Below are positions 37,601-49,788 of a DNA stretch of 64,000 bases, one piece after another. The translations under genes and the position numbers were made by a program. The stretch is taken from assembly GCF_000002985.6 (NCBI RefSeq), contig NC_003279.8, positions 4,526,001-4,590,000 on the forward strand. Direction: 5' to 3'. Source of the stretch: Caenorhabditis elegans. Lineage: Eukaryota > Nematoda > Chromadorea > Rhabditida > Rhabditidae. Under the pieces are notes generated by a model. It was not told the DNA's origin. It did not search any database and worked only from the letters and a program-made list of their open reading frames with translations. Position 1 is the first letter of the stretch. Each line of letters opens with the position of its first letter.

Positions 37601-37643
37601 ATTCGAATTTGATACAAAACTCGGAATGAACTCACCATATTAA
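31691..37643 (+). CDS. TMEM94-like P-type ATPase relative
   Basis: Sixteen exons (31691-31797, 32188-32310, 32510-32816, 32977-33096, 33147-33352, 33437-33693, 33947-34227, 34298-34561, 34705-34936, 35168-35525, 35615-35852, 35895-36110, 36458-36712, 36889-37155, 37205-37327, 37443-37643) join in phase to 1184 residues. N-terminal membrane segments are followed by an actuator-like region (GDVITFRPGQ, FDGRVLAEGDRLSWD). At residues 351-357, DKKGILS stands where catalytic P-type ATPases have DKTGT. The hinge (ELRSRVFAEKLGIEAGWNCH) and DNVPLLVGLFTD follow, then six or so C-terminal membrane segments. This matches TMEM94, an ER protein linked to magnesium handling in mammals. The altered phosphorylation motif makes ordinary E1-E2 catalysis doubtful. 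AATAAA lies at 37737-37742. Confidence 0.92.
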
Positions 37644-38139
37644 TCACTTGCTCAAGAAAGTTTTGCACACGGGTCGTTGTATAGAATAGCGTGTAGATAC
37701 TACATATTTTTTTGAAAACATATGTTTAAAATTCAAAATAAATTATTTAACATTGACTGTTTATGTCTCAAATTGAAATACCATCACAATTAATGTCAAT
37801 GAAAAAAATGTGAAGTAAAGTTTTTGGAAAATTTATTTGAAACCTGAATTATTTTAGGAATTTCAGGTACCACTGTTCAAATTTCGTCTATCTAGACCAA
37901 TAACCATTCAAAATAGATGATTCACACTTGCCTGTTGATCATGAAAACAAGTTGTGTTTCGAATCGTTGTTCAATATCCGTGTCTCTATTTCTCTCTTGA
38001 TCAATTATCTCTTCTTCCTTTTCTCTTTTCACTTAATAACAACAGTTGTTAGGTTGGCTCAGTTGAAGAAAGCAACTCACATTTGTGTACCTGACATTAA
38101 CTATCGATTTAATTTTTTTCAATTTGAAGAGATTAAGAA
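37644..38139. other. Intergenic, no gene seen
   Basis: This short gap lies between two plus-strand genes and is AT-rich with no frame worth calling. A Cys-poor open frame at 37928-38146 overlaps the next start out of phase and is rejected. At about 500 bp it is longer than a typical operon spacer. Confidence 0.45.
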
Positions 38140-39924
38140 ATGCTGAAACTTCTAATAACTGTCGGTTTGGCAGTTGGGACCGTTTATTCGCTGACTTGTT
38201 ATAATGTGAGTTTCCGAAATTTTCAGAACATCTGAAAGTTGAGAACTCAGAAGATTAGGTTTAAATTTGTGAAAAAATATTGATTGCAGGGAAGTAAAAC
38301 GTTGGCGTTTCAAAGTGTAGGTGAGACAACAGAGGAGTGCCCCGAGTCATCATATTGCTATAATATGTCAACTTCTGCAATGGTTATGGTCAATTTTGTG
38401 AAGGCTGGATGTTCGAGATGGAGGTGTATGGTTAGTCTAAAATTCATGATTTCTAAACTTAAACTTGGGTTAGGGATGTATTTCTTGGCACTCACTTATT
38501 TCCCAAAATAGTTTTTTTCTAAATCTACAATCAGGTTGCCATTTCAGCTAGCAAAAGACACATGTATCTTCACAACCTTCCAAATGGTTCCAGTCAGTTT
38601 GTGCTGTTGTAGTTATGATCGATGCAATGTTGGTGGAAACCCTGTATATTCTGACAAGTTAGTTTCCATTTTTTAAACTCTAACTGTTCACTTGGAAAAA
38701 TTAAAATTTCTATTCAAAATGTTTTTATAGGAACTTGTTTGGTTGTTAACTACATATACCGTATATTTTTTATTAGTAATGTCTATTACTGTAACCTTTT
38801 TTCGAGAACAATTTATATTTGAAACAATTTAATGGAATTCTTCCTGCACTGCTCGATGGTTCCACAATAAATTACTCTAAAAACTTTTTTAATTAAAAGT
38901 TTTTTTCTGTTAAATTATTTCACAGTGTTCATAAATTTGTACTCAAAATATGAGCCTTTGTAAATGAATAATAATGTTCTCAATTTCAAAATAAGCTCTC
39001 AATAATTAGTACTGCAGAACATTTTCTAACAACTATGATTCTTTACTTCTAAGTGCACAACGGTCATTTTTTGTTTGAAAAAAGTTATTTTTGTCAAAAA
39101 TAATTTAATTACTAGCAATTTTTAATTTTTCCAGCCCGAAACAAATCCAAAATGGTGGTGGAAACAGTGGCAACTGGAACAGCGGAGGAAACAATAATGG
39201 AGCAAGCGGAGGATCGTGGGGAAATGGGAATGCTAATAATAATAATAATAATAATAATGGTGGATCGAATAACAATGGATGGGGAAATAATAAGTAAGCC
39301 TGTTTTTACAGGTGATATTGTTTAAAAAAGTGTATCTGGGTTTTGTAGAATTCCCTAATTTTTAAACCATTTTTTTAACCGTTTTCAGATGGCTTCCAAG
39401 TTTGAAATAACTTTTTAAAAAACTTATTCACTCGTATATTTACTGCAGAAATAGTGGCGCTTCATTTTAACTAAATTGTTTTTTTTTCAGTGACTGGAGC
39501 AGCAACTACAACTATGGAGGCTCAAATGCAGCCAACGAGCCAAAAATGTAAGAAATCTTTAACTTCAAACATTTCAAGAATTTAAATATTTTCAATTAAA
39601 AGTGTTTAATTAACCTTTTAAAGGACAAAACAAACAGTTGCTGGAGATGATTCATGGAACAAAAACAAATGGACAAACAAACAAGTCGAGGATATGTTCA
39701 AAAAATCCATTGATGATCGTGGGGACGAGATCCAACTGGAAGATGATTTCAAGAAAATCGATAAAAATTACAAGACACAATCAGTTCCTCAGGAGTCATT
39801 GAGAACACTTTCCGCGCGGAAGGAAGTCGAGAAAATTCCATTTGTAGCTGGAAAAAGCTCAGGAGTTGGAGCAAAGACCACAGCCAGTCCTACTACTGGA
39901 AAGTCCAAAGAAATTCAATTGTAA
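38140..39924 (+). CDS. Secreted Ly6-like cysteine-rich protein with Asn/Gly-rich linker
   Basis: Exons 38140-38205, 38290-38430, 38548-38657, 39135-39293, 39491-39547 and 39624-39924 join in phase to 277 residues. MLKLLITVGLAVGTVYS is a signal peptide. The next 85 residues form a compact ten-cysteine module (TCYN, ECPESSYCYN, AGCSRWRCM, DTCIF, SLCCCSYDRCN) ending in the CC...CN signature of Ly6/activin-receptor-like (ET-type) nematode modules. A Gly/Asn-rich linker contains eight consecutive Asn encoded by pure AAT repeats (about 39237-39260). A charged tail (VEDMFKKSIDDRGDEIQLED) has no membrane segment, so the protein is probably secreted rather than anchored. AATAAA lies near 39960. The ligand or partner is unknown. 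Confidence 0.85.
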
Positions 39925-40536
39925 AATTTAATGTTTTTATATTTAACAAGTTTATAAATAATAAAGTTTGAAAACCAAAGAAAAAAGACTATAAAAATTG
40001 TTTTAAAAACCTTAAAAATTATTTGGCATTCGAACTTTTTTTTTTTTACAGATTTTTTTACTCCATTTTCAAGCCAAGTTGCCAGAAAAGGTTGCAGTCG
40101 CAGTTGAGTAAAATCCACCTCCCATCCAATAAATCCGATTTCCGTTCAAAACCTGTTGATGCTTCTTCTTTGAGTTCCTCTTTTATGACTTTTTGTGTTC
40201 CGATTCACGTTTCTGTGAAGTAGTCCACGTAATCCGTGTTCCGTATGTGCCACAACCATCTGACCAATGACAATACAAAATGTGTTGTGTGTACAAGAGA
40301 GAATGAGGGAGCAAGAACACATAAAAAACAACAACAATAATGCTGCTCTCTCACTTTCTGTATTTCAATTGAATCAAAAATGTCCGTGCTCATTTATTTG
40401 CTCTCTGGGTTGTCCGCAGAGCCTGCTGCTGCTCATTGAGCTAACCAGTTCAGTGGTCTCCAATTCACGGATACATATAAATACAGATTGATGTATGCAA
40501 TTCACGTATTTCCCGCGTGTTTCAATCAAACTATAT
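39925..40536. other. Intergenic/promoter region
   Basis: This sequence lies between two plus-strand genes. No coding signal was seen. It presumably contains the promoter of the next gene. Pyrimidine-rich and AACAACAACAATAATGCTGC-type short repeats occur at 40327-40350. Confidence 0.4.
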
Positions 40537-42312
40537 ATGTTAGCTTTACTCATTTTATTACTGGCAGGTAATTTTTAAACGTTTGATCCTTTAAAGGGGT
40601 ACGGTAAGAAGAAACTACAAATTTACATATTACTTATAATCTAACACTGTAGGAGCTTGCGAAATTGTTCCAGATTTTTAGAAAAAGTACAACTTTTGCA
40701 AAAATTTAACAGAACAATTTTGGGAAAAAAAAAGAAATGTTAGTGTTTTTTCTATTTTGTGTTTTTATATATTTTAAGTCCATATTAGTATATTTTGACC
40801 TGATTAGCCTTCAGGCCTATGTGCCTATTTTTTTTTTCTTGCCTGCTCATTGCCAATTTTGTTTTGGTATGCACAGCGTTTGCATATCATTTCTAATATT
40901 TTAGATTTTATGAAAGGAAAAAACAATGATTTTTTTCACAAAAAAAATATATGCCGAAAACGAGATTGGCGCTAATATTCAGAGAATTAAACTATGGAAA
41001 TTCAATTCATTTTAAGTTTTGAAGCAATTCTCCATATTTAAAAAGTTGTAAAATTATCTAAAAAAAGCCAGTTCTCGAGATTTTTTTGGAATAAGAAAGT
41101 AGTTTGAACAGAACAATTGAGGGATGAAAACACCATTTTTCGCTAATTTGTGTTTCAATTTCCAGCACAGCAAATCACACCACAGTGCCAACAATGTGGA
41201 AATCGGCGAATAGTGCAACAATATAGGTCATATCCGCAGAAAAAGTTCAACTTTAATTTTGAACAATTTTTCAGCAGATTCCCCGGATTTACGTGAGTTC
41301 TCTGTATTTTGGAAATTTTTGAAAAAATTCTCTGAATCCAAAAATTCAAAAAAAAAGTAAAAACTTTAAAAACTCATAATCTTTTTCTATTCCAGATCTC
41401 CTCAACGTCAGCCACCCTCCCAACCTCGTGTATTTAATAGTTATGGTCAAGAAGCCGAAACATTTGGCTCAGCGATCGGAAAATCAATCGGGAGGAGAAT
41501 TCAACAGGTTTGTGTCAATATTGAAAGCAAAAAATTTCAAGGAAATTTGAAACTTTTCCGCGTGGATTGATCGGAGGAACAATAGAATAAAATGATTGAG
41601 ACTATGCAAATAATATGGGATTTTTGAAAAAAAAAAGAAACTATTGGACTCTGAGGTTTTTGAAAATCTTTTTTCTGTGACGTGCTCATCGCAATAATAA
41701 TAATAATAATAATGTAAAAATTATGGGAAAAAAGTGTATTTCCTCTAATAGTACTGCACCCCATTTCCCAGGTTTGGTGAAAAATTGTCAGCTAACAGCT
41801 AAATCAATTTTCGATTTTAAATTTAATAAATTTACATCTACTAAAAATATTATATTTCACCTAAGTTGTTATATTTCCAGGCAATGGCAGCACAAGACCC
41901 AGCATTTGACATCGAGTTTGCACAACCATCATCTCCAGCATCCACATCATCTACCGCATATTCCCCACCGCCTGCCACGTCATCCACAACATATGGATCC
42001 TCGATCCCATCCACATATCCCCCATCAACTTTTGCTCCATCAGCATACCCAACTTCTTCATCATGGGGTTCAACACATCCACCAGAAGATCTTCCAACTG
42101 TTCAACAAGCATTCCAACAACAGCAACAATCATATGGAACAGTTCAACCTCAAGTTTCACTTGCGCAAAGTTTAATCGGAAACTCAAACGGATTCGGTGG
42201 ATTACCGGGACTTTTGCCTCCACCAAGTAACGGAGACTGTCCATGGTGTTCAGGATATCGAGGAAAACGAGGTCCGGATACGGAAAAGGAAAAGAAAAAC
42301 GAGAAGATTTGA
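40537..42312 (+). CDS. Secreted Gln/Ser/Pro-rich low-complexity protein
   Basis: Exons 40537-40567, 41166-41292, 41396-41507 and 41881-42312 join in phase to 233 residues. MLALLILLLA is a minimal signal peptide interrupted by the first intron. The mature chain begins QQITPQCQQCGNRRIVQQYR. It continues with an aromatic stretch (FNFNFEQFFSRFPGF), a Ser/Thr/Pro/Tyr-rich middle (SSTAYSPPPATSSTTYGSSI) and a Gln run, and ends with CPWCSGYRGKRGPDTEKEKK. Two CxxC pairs, one at each end, are the only cysteines and could bind metal or form disulphides. It may be extracellular matrix or cuticle-related, but this is only a guess from composition. It is convergent with ceh-17. Intron 3 carries an AAT microsatellite at about 41692-41713. 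Confidence 0.8.
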
Positions 42313-42961
42313 GGCGTTTACTTATTTTTCGATTATTTATTTTAATGTTATTTACGCAAGTATTATTTCAAATTAATAATATATGTATATTTAAATTATT
42401 TCCTAATAGATGTGCTCCAGAGGTGTGCGGAACTTTTTTGCCGATGGTTTTTTGGAATTATATACAGAGTTATAGAGAAACATTCGTACTTTTTGAAAAT
42501 AATGATAATTTCAGTTGAAAAGTTTAAGAAGTTGCTCAAAAACATACTTAATGGGCCGGTCGGCATAAATAGGTTGCGGCTTTGAGACAGTTTTTGGGAA
42601 TTTTTTCAAAACTTTCAATTAAAGTTAGCATTATTTTCAAAACGCACAAATATTATTTCATATTTCTATATAAATTTCCAAATAAAAATTCAACACAACA
42701 ATCAGAAAAAGGAAGTTTCGTAAAAGTGCCGTAAAAATGGGTGTTACTAGTTTCAAGATTTTGAGAACTTATATTTATTCCTGAAAAAAACAATAAATTG
42801 AAAAAGTGAGAAGCAATGGGATTCTGGACAAAAAACTGACATAGAGACACATTCAGCACGGTTTTTTACTTTTATACAATTTTAAGTGAGCACTACTTTT
42901 GAATAATTACAAAAAGGAAGAGATAAATAGAGATCACAAGCAATTATTTTACATTTTTTGT
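42313..42961. other. Convergent 3' intergenic region
   Basis: This holds the 3' ends of the secreted low-complexity gene (+) and ceh-17 (-). It is AT-rich and no further gene is seen. Confidence 0.5.
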
Positions 42962-44024
<1,063 letters not shown>

Positions 44025-45213
44025 CGCCTGGAACAGATTGATAAATTCAGAAGTGTTAAACAAGAAGTTATATTAATAGAGGGAAAGGAAATAATTATTC
44101 GGTATATCACAAGTTGTGCTGAAGCAGCCGACACTTTACAGGTATTTGAGTAGAGTCAGAGTTAAGGTTAATCCTCTATGCTCTATGCTCAAATTCATAA
44201 GTTATTCTCTTCGATTAAATATAACATTAAAACAGAATATATTGCTCGTGTGCAATTTTTTCTTAATTTCATTGATTCGGTTTGAAATTTATCTGAATTC
44301 ATCGAAAATTTATTTAAAATCTTCAAATTTTATAACGGCACCGGAAAAATTGGTTAACGACACAAAATTGACAATAAAACGGGATTATCCAAAACAGATC
44401 CGGCAAGACTCGAGGGCGGGGTTGGAGCTCCAGAAGTGAGCCACAAAGTGGGAGGAGCTAGGGGGTACTGTAGGAAGGATTCTCGACAGCGTTTTTTTTG
44501 CAAAAAAATGTGCAAGCTTTTTTAAAATTTAAGCAATTTTAATTTTGTTCAAAGTCTTTTTTTTTCAATTTTCCAAAAGCGAACTTCTGTAGTTTAAAAA
44601 AAAAATTGAAAAATTTTAGTTTATAATTTTCTCACTTTCTGAACTTAATAATATGCTTAATTTCAAATTCCCCTGGTTGCCAGAATTTTAAAAATAATTG
44701 CGGTTCTTAAATCTAGCTTTTTTCAAAAATATAAAATCTGGCAAAATTCTCGCGGGTACGATAGCTGAAATATTTTGCCCGTAGCAGGACCTAGGTAGCT
44801 GCCAGTCTTTATTAAAAATCAGGTATTATTGCCAGCTAGGCCTCATGTCTGCCTGCCTGTCGCCTAGTTTTTGAATTTTGGCGTTAATTCTGGTGTTCTA
44901 CCTACTTCTTTTTTCATTGCAATCAATTTTCGATGTAAAACAGCAGGCATGCGTAGGTCTCCTTGCAGGCATGTTTGTGCAATTTCAATTCACTTCTTTT
45001 CTCACTAAATCCTACCAAAAACTCTGCGTCATATTGTATCCAACTGGTATTAGAGCGCACTTGACATCTCATTTCCTAAGTGTTTTCGCGTGGGGAGGGG
45101 AGGGGGATCCACCCTCCTCCCTCCCAAATGTATACGGTAAATTAGGGTCTAGTTTACACGCAATCACATCAAATTGAAGCCACACAACAGATGATGTCAA
45201 ATTGTTTATTTGA
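44025..45213. promoter_or_regulatory. Upstream region of ceh-17
   Basis: About 1.2 kb separate the ceh-17 start from the collagen 3' end. It should hold the ceh-17 promoter. The part at 44750-44960 contains AGGCATG/CTAGG-type dispersed repeats. No gene is seen. Confidence 0.45.
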
Positions 45214-48200
45214 TTAAGCTGACAACAAATTGTAAAATGGATTTCGTCGCGACATTGGCGGACACTCGCAGTAGTTTCCATCTCGTCCGGGACGGCCCGT
45301 GTGTCCTGGCTGAAAATTTGAAAAAAATGTATCGGCTGAAAATTGCTGGGCCTGCCTTAAATGTGCCAAACTTTTGAGTAAAATTTTCACTAAAATTTTT
45401 GTGTGCTTTAGCTAGGTACAAGACAAGAATAAGTTACACTTAAAGGTGAAACATTTAGTATGTCTTTGCTCAACTTTGGCAGCCTATGCCTTCAGTTTTA
45501 GCCGAAAATTGTCAACTGACAAAATAATTGTACTTTCTAGAGGTTTTCCAGAAAGAAAATGGTTTTCTCTATTATTTTGTTAATTGATTTTTTAAAAGAA
45601 TATAACAATTTTCCTTCAAAATTTTCCGTTTTTTAGAGAATTTTTAAAAAATTTTTGTGAATATTTATATCACAAAATAATTTACTAATTTTTCACTTAC
45701 ATGCCCAGTTGCCCCAGTCCTTCCATTCAATCCATTCTTGCCAGATCGTCCACTAGGACCAATGATCCCGGTGTTGTAAACTAAAAATTTATTAGCATTG
45801 ATGTCAGTTCAAACTCGCGCGCAAATAATCCGACCAATCAACGACGCCGGGCACGCCCGCTGCTCGTCGGTGATTGGTCGGCGCTCTTCTTTGATATCAA
45901 GGAGATTTCCAACAACAAAACAAGTAACTCACTAAATCCCGCATTTCCCTGTGCTCCTTGATATCCTTTTCGTCCAGCTCTTCCACGTGGCCCCGGTAGA
46001 CCAATATATCGATTTTTATTATTTCCAGGTGGCCCAACTGGTCCAACTGGTCCAGGAAATCCCGGGTAACCTTGCCATCCAACCTCCCCAGTTGGCCCGG
46101 GTAATCCAATCACCGCTTTCACCGATATTCCATTTTTCCCGTCTTTTCCCTTCTTTCCTCGTTTCCCCCTTTTGCCACGTGGCCCCGGTTTCCCGATATG
46201 GCATTGAATACATCCATTTGCAACAAGAACACTGATTCCAGAGAACCCGTTAGTCCCGTTAACTCCAGGTTCACCTGGTATTCCGTCTTTTCCTGGTTTT
46301 CCAGGGATGCCTGGTGGGCCTTCTGGACAATTTTTACTTTTTCGTTGGCAATCTGGAAATTTTTCATATTAGGTCAAGTGGTATCCCGTGGCATCTCAAA
46401 TGAAATATTTTTACTTCCATTAATACCTGCCAAACATATCTCCAAATAATTCTTCTTTTTCTCCAACTTCTTTCGACTTTTCACCAATTTCTCCTTTTTC
46501 CTCACATCCACCCCATTTATAGAACCCAGTGAGCTTCCATCAACTGCCGCAACCGCATCTGGAAGATGATGTTCTGATGCTAGAACGCCTGAAAAGGTTT
46601 CATAAATGAATCATAAAATTTCAGCATTTTCTGCCTACTTTGATAGGTGTCCGCAGGAACCATCTTCTGGACATAAAGAGTTGGATCGTACTGTTGGGTT
46701 CTGTACGAAGTGGCAAAACGCCGGAATCTTCGATGAGTTTTCAGAAGGTTAATCTCGTTCCAAGCTTCATTTGAGGCATACTGAAAAGTTATGAGAGTGG
46801 GAGTTCTGTCAAAATATACACAACCTTTTTTTTATTTTTCAAACCAGCCGCTGACCGCGCCTACGGCGCGGGCAACGACTGGCACCATTAAAAGTGTTTG
46901 ACACACATACCTTCAATCACTCAAAAAATTTCTCATCATGAAAAAAACTTGAAACACTTAAAACGCGGTTTACTGGCACTGTTACATGTATGTATTTTTC
47001 TACGACATGCATGTTTCAAAAATTCACAGACAGTATGAAAACTTTCTGTTACTTTTTGACCAAGACAGTAACCTTACAATACCACTACAGTACCTTGACA
47101 TTATCCTCCACCGACTCCTAACCCAATATCTCTTCAAAGGACAAAAAGTCAAATTTTCCAAAACTACAGTAACCCTACCGTATACCTACAGTACCCCTAT
47201 AGTACCACTACAGTACCTTGACTTGATCCCCCATCAACTCCCAAATAACTACCTCTTCTAAAGCTCTAAGCTCAATTTTTCGGAACATTCCAGAATTTTC
47301 TCGATTTTTCTAGAAAGTTCTGGAACATTCCAGAATTTTCTCGATTTTTCTAGAAAGTTCTGGAGCATTCCAGAATTTTCTCGATTTTTCTAGAAAGTTC
47401 TGGAACATTCCAGAATTTTCCCGATTTTTCTAGAAAGTTCTGGAACATTCCAGAATTTTCTCGATTTTTCTAGAAAGTTCTGGAACATTCCAGAATTTTC
47501 CCGATTTTTCTAGAAAGTTCTGGAACATTCCAGAATTTTCTCGATTTTTCTAGAAAGTTCTGGAACATTCCAGAATTTTCCCGATTTTTCTAGAAAGTTC
47601 TGGAACATTCCAGAAATTTCCCGATTTTTCTAGAAAGTTCTGGAACATTCCAGAATTTTCCCGATTTTTCTAGAAAGTTCTGGAACATTCCAGAATTTTC
47701 TCGATTTTCTAGAAAGTTCTGGAACATTCCAGAAATTTCCCGATTTTTCTAGAAAGTTCTGGAACATTCCAGAATTTTCCCGATTTTTCTAGAAAGTTCT
47801 GGAACATTCCAGAATTTTCTCGATTTTTCTAGAAAGTTCTGGAACATTCTTTTTTCCCGCCAAAAAATTTTTCTCAGAAAATTTAAATTTCCCGCCAAAA
47901 TATTTTTCACAGAAAATTTAAATTTCCCTCCAAAATATTTTTCTCAGAAAATTTAAATTTCCCGCCAAAATATTTTTCACAGAAAATTTAAATTTCCCGC
48001 CAAAATATTTTTCACAGAAAATTTAAATTTCCCGCCAAAATATTTTTCTCGGTGGGTCTCACCACGACGGGTCTCACCACGGTGGGTCTCACCACGATGG
48101 GTCTCACCACGATGGGTCTCACCACGATGGGTTTCGCCACGATGGGTCTCGCCACGACGGGTCTTATCACGGTGGGTCTCGCCACGATGGGTCTCACCAC

Positions 48201-49059
48201 GATGGGTCTTACCACGATGGGTCTCACCACGACGGGTCTCACCACGGTGGGTCTCACCACGATGGGTCTCACCACGATGGGTCTCACCACGATGGGTCTC
48301 GCCACGACGGGTCTTATCACGGTGGGTCTCACCACGGTGGGTCTCACCACGGTGGGTCTCGCCACGATGGGTCTCACCACGATGGGTCTCACCACGGTGG
48401 GTGTCACCACGATGGGTCTCACCACGGTGGGTCTCACCACGATGGGTATCACCACGACGGGTCTCACCACGATGGGTCTCACCACGACGGGTCTCACCAC
48501 GGTGGGTCTCGCCACGACGGGTCTCACCACGATGGGTCTCACCACGGTGGGTCTCGCCACGATGGGTCTCACCACGATGGGCCTCACCACGATGGGTCTC
48601 ACCACGATGGGTCTCACCACGAAGGATGACAGACCCCGCCCACAATTCTCAGTGACTTTGGGTGTGACGTCACAGACTACAAAGACTACATAGACTACAA
48701 ACTATGGAACAAACGGAATTATTTTTTTATATATAAGTAATGATTGTTCAGTTAATGAATTGGCAAATTGCCAAAGTTTAGAAAGTTTTAATTTTTGATA
48801 AAAAAATAATTTTCAGATGAAAATACTTGAAGCATAGTAAGCGTACTTTTAAAATTTTGATAAGCTTATAAATATTTAAATGAGATTTAAACTTGTTCTA
48901 AATTTTTTAACTTACCGAAAACTCCTTCATCTCCACTGCGACCATTTTCTGAAGTCCATGAATTTCGTGAATCATTTTAGAGAAAAAATGCGCGAAAATT
49001 ATCGATATAGTAGTGAATCCGATTAGGTAAACTGTGAGAATTAATGATTTAGTTTGCAT
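45214..49059 (-). CDS. Cuticle-type collagen
   Basis: Minus-strand exons 48916-49059, 46639-46780, 46427-46588, 45933-46352, 45701-45780 and 45214-45309 join in phase to 347 residues. An N-terminal hydrophobic segment (LILTVYLIGFTTISIIFAHF) acts as signal or membrane anchor. RRFRR at residues 65-69 matches the furin-type processing site of worm cuticle collagens. Gly-X-Y repeats run from about residue 161 and are broken by a non-collagenous stretch with two Cys (NGCIQCHIGK) followed by an unusually basic run (PRGKRGKRGKKGKDGKNG). The C-terminus ends with GNYCECPPMSRRNPFYN. AATAAA follows the stop by only a few bases (45205-45210). Intron 1 (46781-48915) is 2.1 kb and holds three tandem arrays, including heat-shock elements. 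I cannot assign the col number. Confidence 0.95.
45815..45895. repeat. Palindromic CCAAT-type foldback in collagen intron
   Basis: CCGACCAATCA at 45830-45840 faces TGATTGGTCGG at 45871-45881, around a GC-rich centre (CGCCGGGCACGCCCGCTGCT). It is related to the elements at 4933 and 51351. Confidence 0.8.
47050..47270. repeat. CTACAGTACCTTGAC degenerate repeat
   Basis: CACTACAGTACCTTGACATT and CACTACAGTACCTTGACTTG occur about 125 bp apart, with similar CTACAGTA pieces between them. The stretch directly adjoins the heat-shock-element array. Confidence 0.6.
47279..47852. promoter_or_regulatory. Tandem 40-bp repeats made of heat-shock elements (about 14 copies)
   Basis: Each 40-bp unit contains six contiguous alternating pentamers of the heat-shock element, TTCTA GAAAG TTCTG GAACA TTCCA GAA, then a spacer TTTTCTCGATTT or TTTTCCCGATTT. 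Fourteen or so units are nearly identical, giving about 80 HSF half-sites. The array lies in intron 1 of the collagen gene. HSF-1 binds TTCnnGAA arrays, and tandem elements of this kind carried by Helitron transposons have been described in C. elegans. Whether it drives the collagen or anything else is untested here. Confidence 0.9.
47853..48050. repeat. 35-bp tandem repeats with E2F-like core (about 6 copies)
   Basis: The units combine TTTCCCGCCAAAATATTT with TTCACAGAAAATTTAAA or TTCTCAGAAAATTTAAA. TTTCCCGCC matches the E2F/DP consensus TTTSSCGC. One unit is altered to TTCCCTCC. The array directly follows the heat-shock-element array. Confidence 0.85.
48050..48625. repeat. 15-bp minisatellite (about 38 copies)
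   Basis: The unit is GGTCTCACCACGATG with ACG and GTG variants. The period is a multiple of three and no stops occur, so both strands show long periodic open frames (TTMGLTTMGLTT on plus, HRGETHRGET on minus). These are inside a collagen intron and are rejected as genes. Confidence 0.95.
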
Positions 49060-49788
49060 ATTCAATAAATTAATAAATAGTGTCGAAAAAATCATTTATT
49101 TGTTTTCGTTTATATGGACAACCTAGAGGAATCTACGGAAAGTGGGAGGAAGATGGAGAAAGTAATAAGGGAAAAGTGGTAGTAGATAATTAAAGGAAAG
49201 TACCACAGTTAGCTATAGTTACAAGCCGACAAAAAACCAGAAGTAACAGTTATTTTGAAGAGGGAAAGGAAAGATATGACAATTATGAAGAAACATCGAA
49301 ATCACAGGATAAGTGGGTGTACCCAAAGAATAACAAATATCCTACTGGGGAAGAAAGAAAATGGCAAACTTGGCTTTGGCAAATGATAATTGGAATTTTA
49401 ATATGTTTTTTTTTTTGATAATTATATTATACAAACTAACTATTCAAACTGGCACATTCAAAAAGTTAGTTAGGTTCATTTTTAAGATAAGTAGCAATAT
49501 TGTTCCATAGACTGAAAATGGTTCAAAAATCCCACAATTGATAATGAGACTTCTCAAAAAAAAATTCAAACATTTTTTAATGTTTTTTTGAGAATTCTCA
49601 ACATGAAATTTGGTCTTTTGGGACATTTTTAGGCTATTAAAAATTTGTTAAAGTTTTGCTACTTTTCCTTTGTGCTTTCAAAAATTTATCAACTACAAAA
49701 GTGCACGTTGAATTATTTTCTACACTTTTGTAGTTGATAACTTTTTTATATCACTTGAAATAACATAACTACAAACTCTTTAACTGGC
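49060..49788. promoter_or_regulatory. Collagen upstream region
   Basis: This gap between the collagen start and the 3' end of the next minus-strand gene should contain the collagen promoter. No additional gene is seen. A small inverted repeat, AACTACAAAAGTGCA / ACACTTTTGTAGTTG, lies at 49690-49738. Confidence 0.45.

Noticed and set aside
47977-48693. Open frames across the 15-bp minisatellite
   Set aside because: They occur on both strands inside a collagen intron and reflect a stop-free unit with a period of three.
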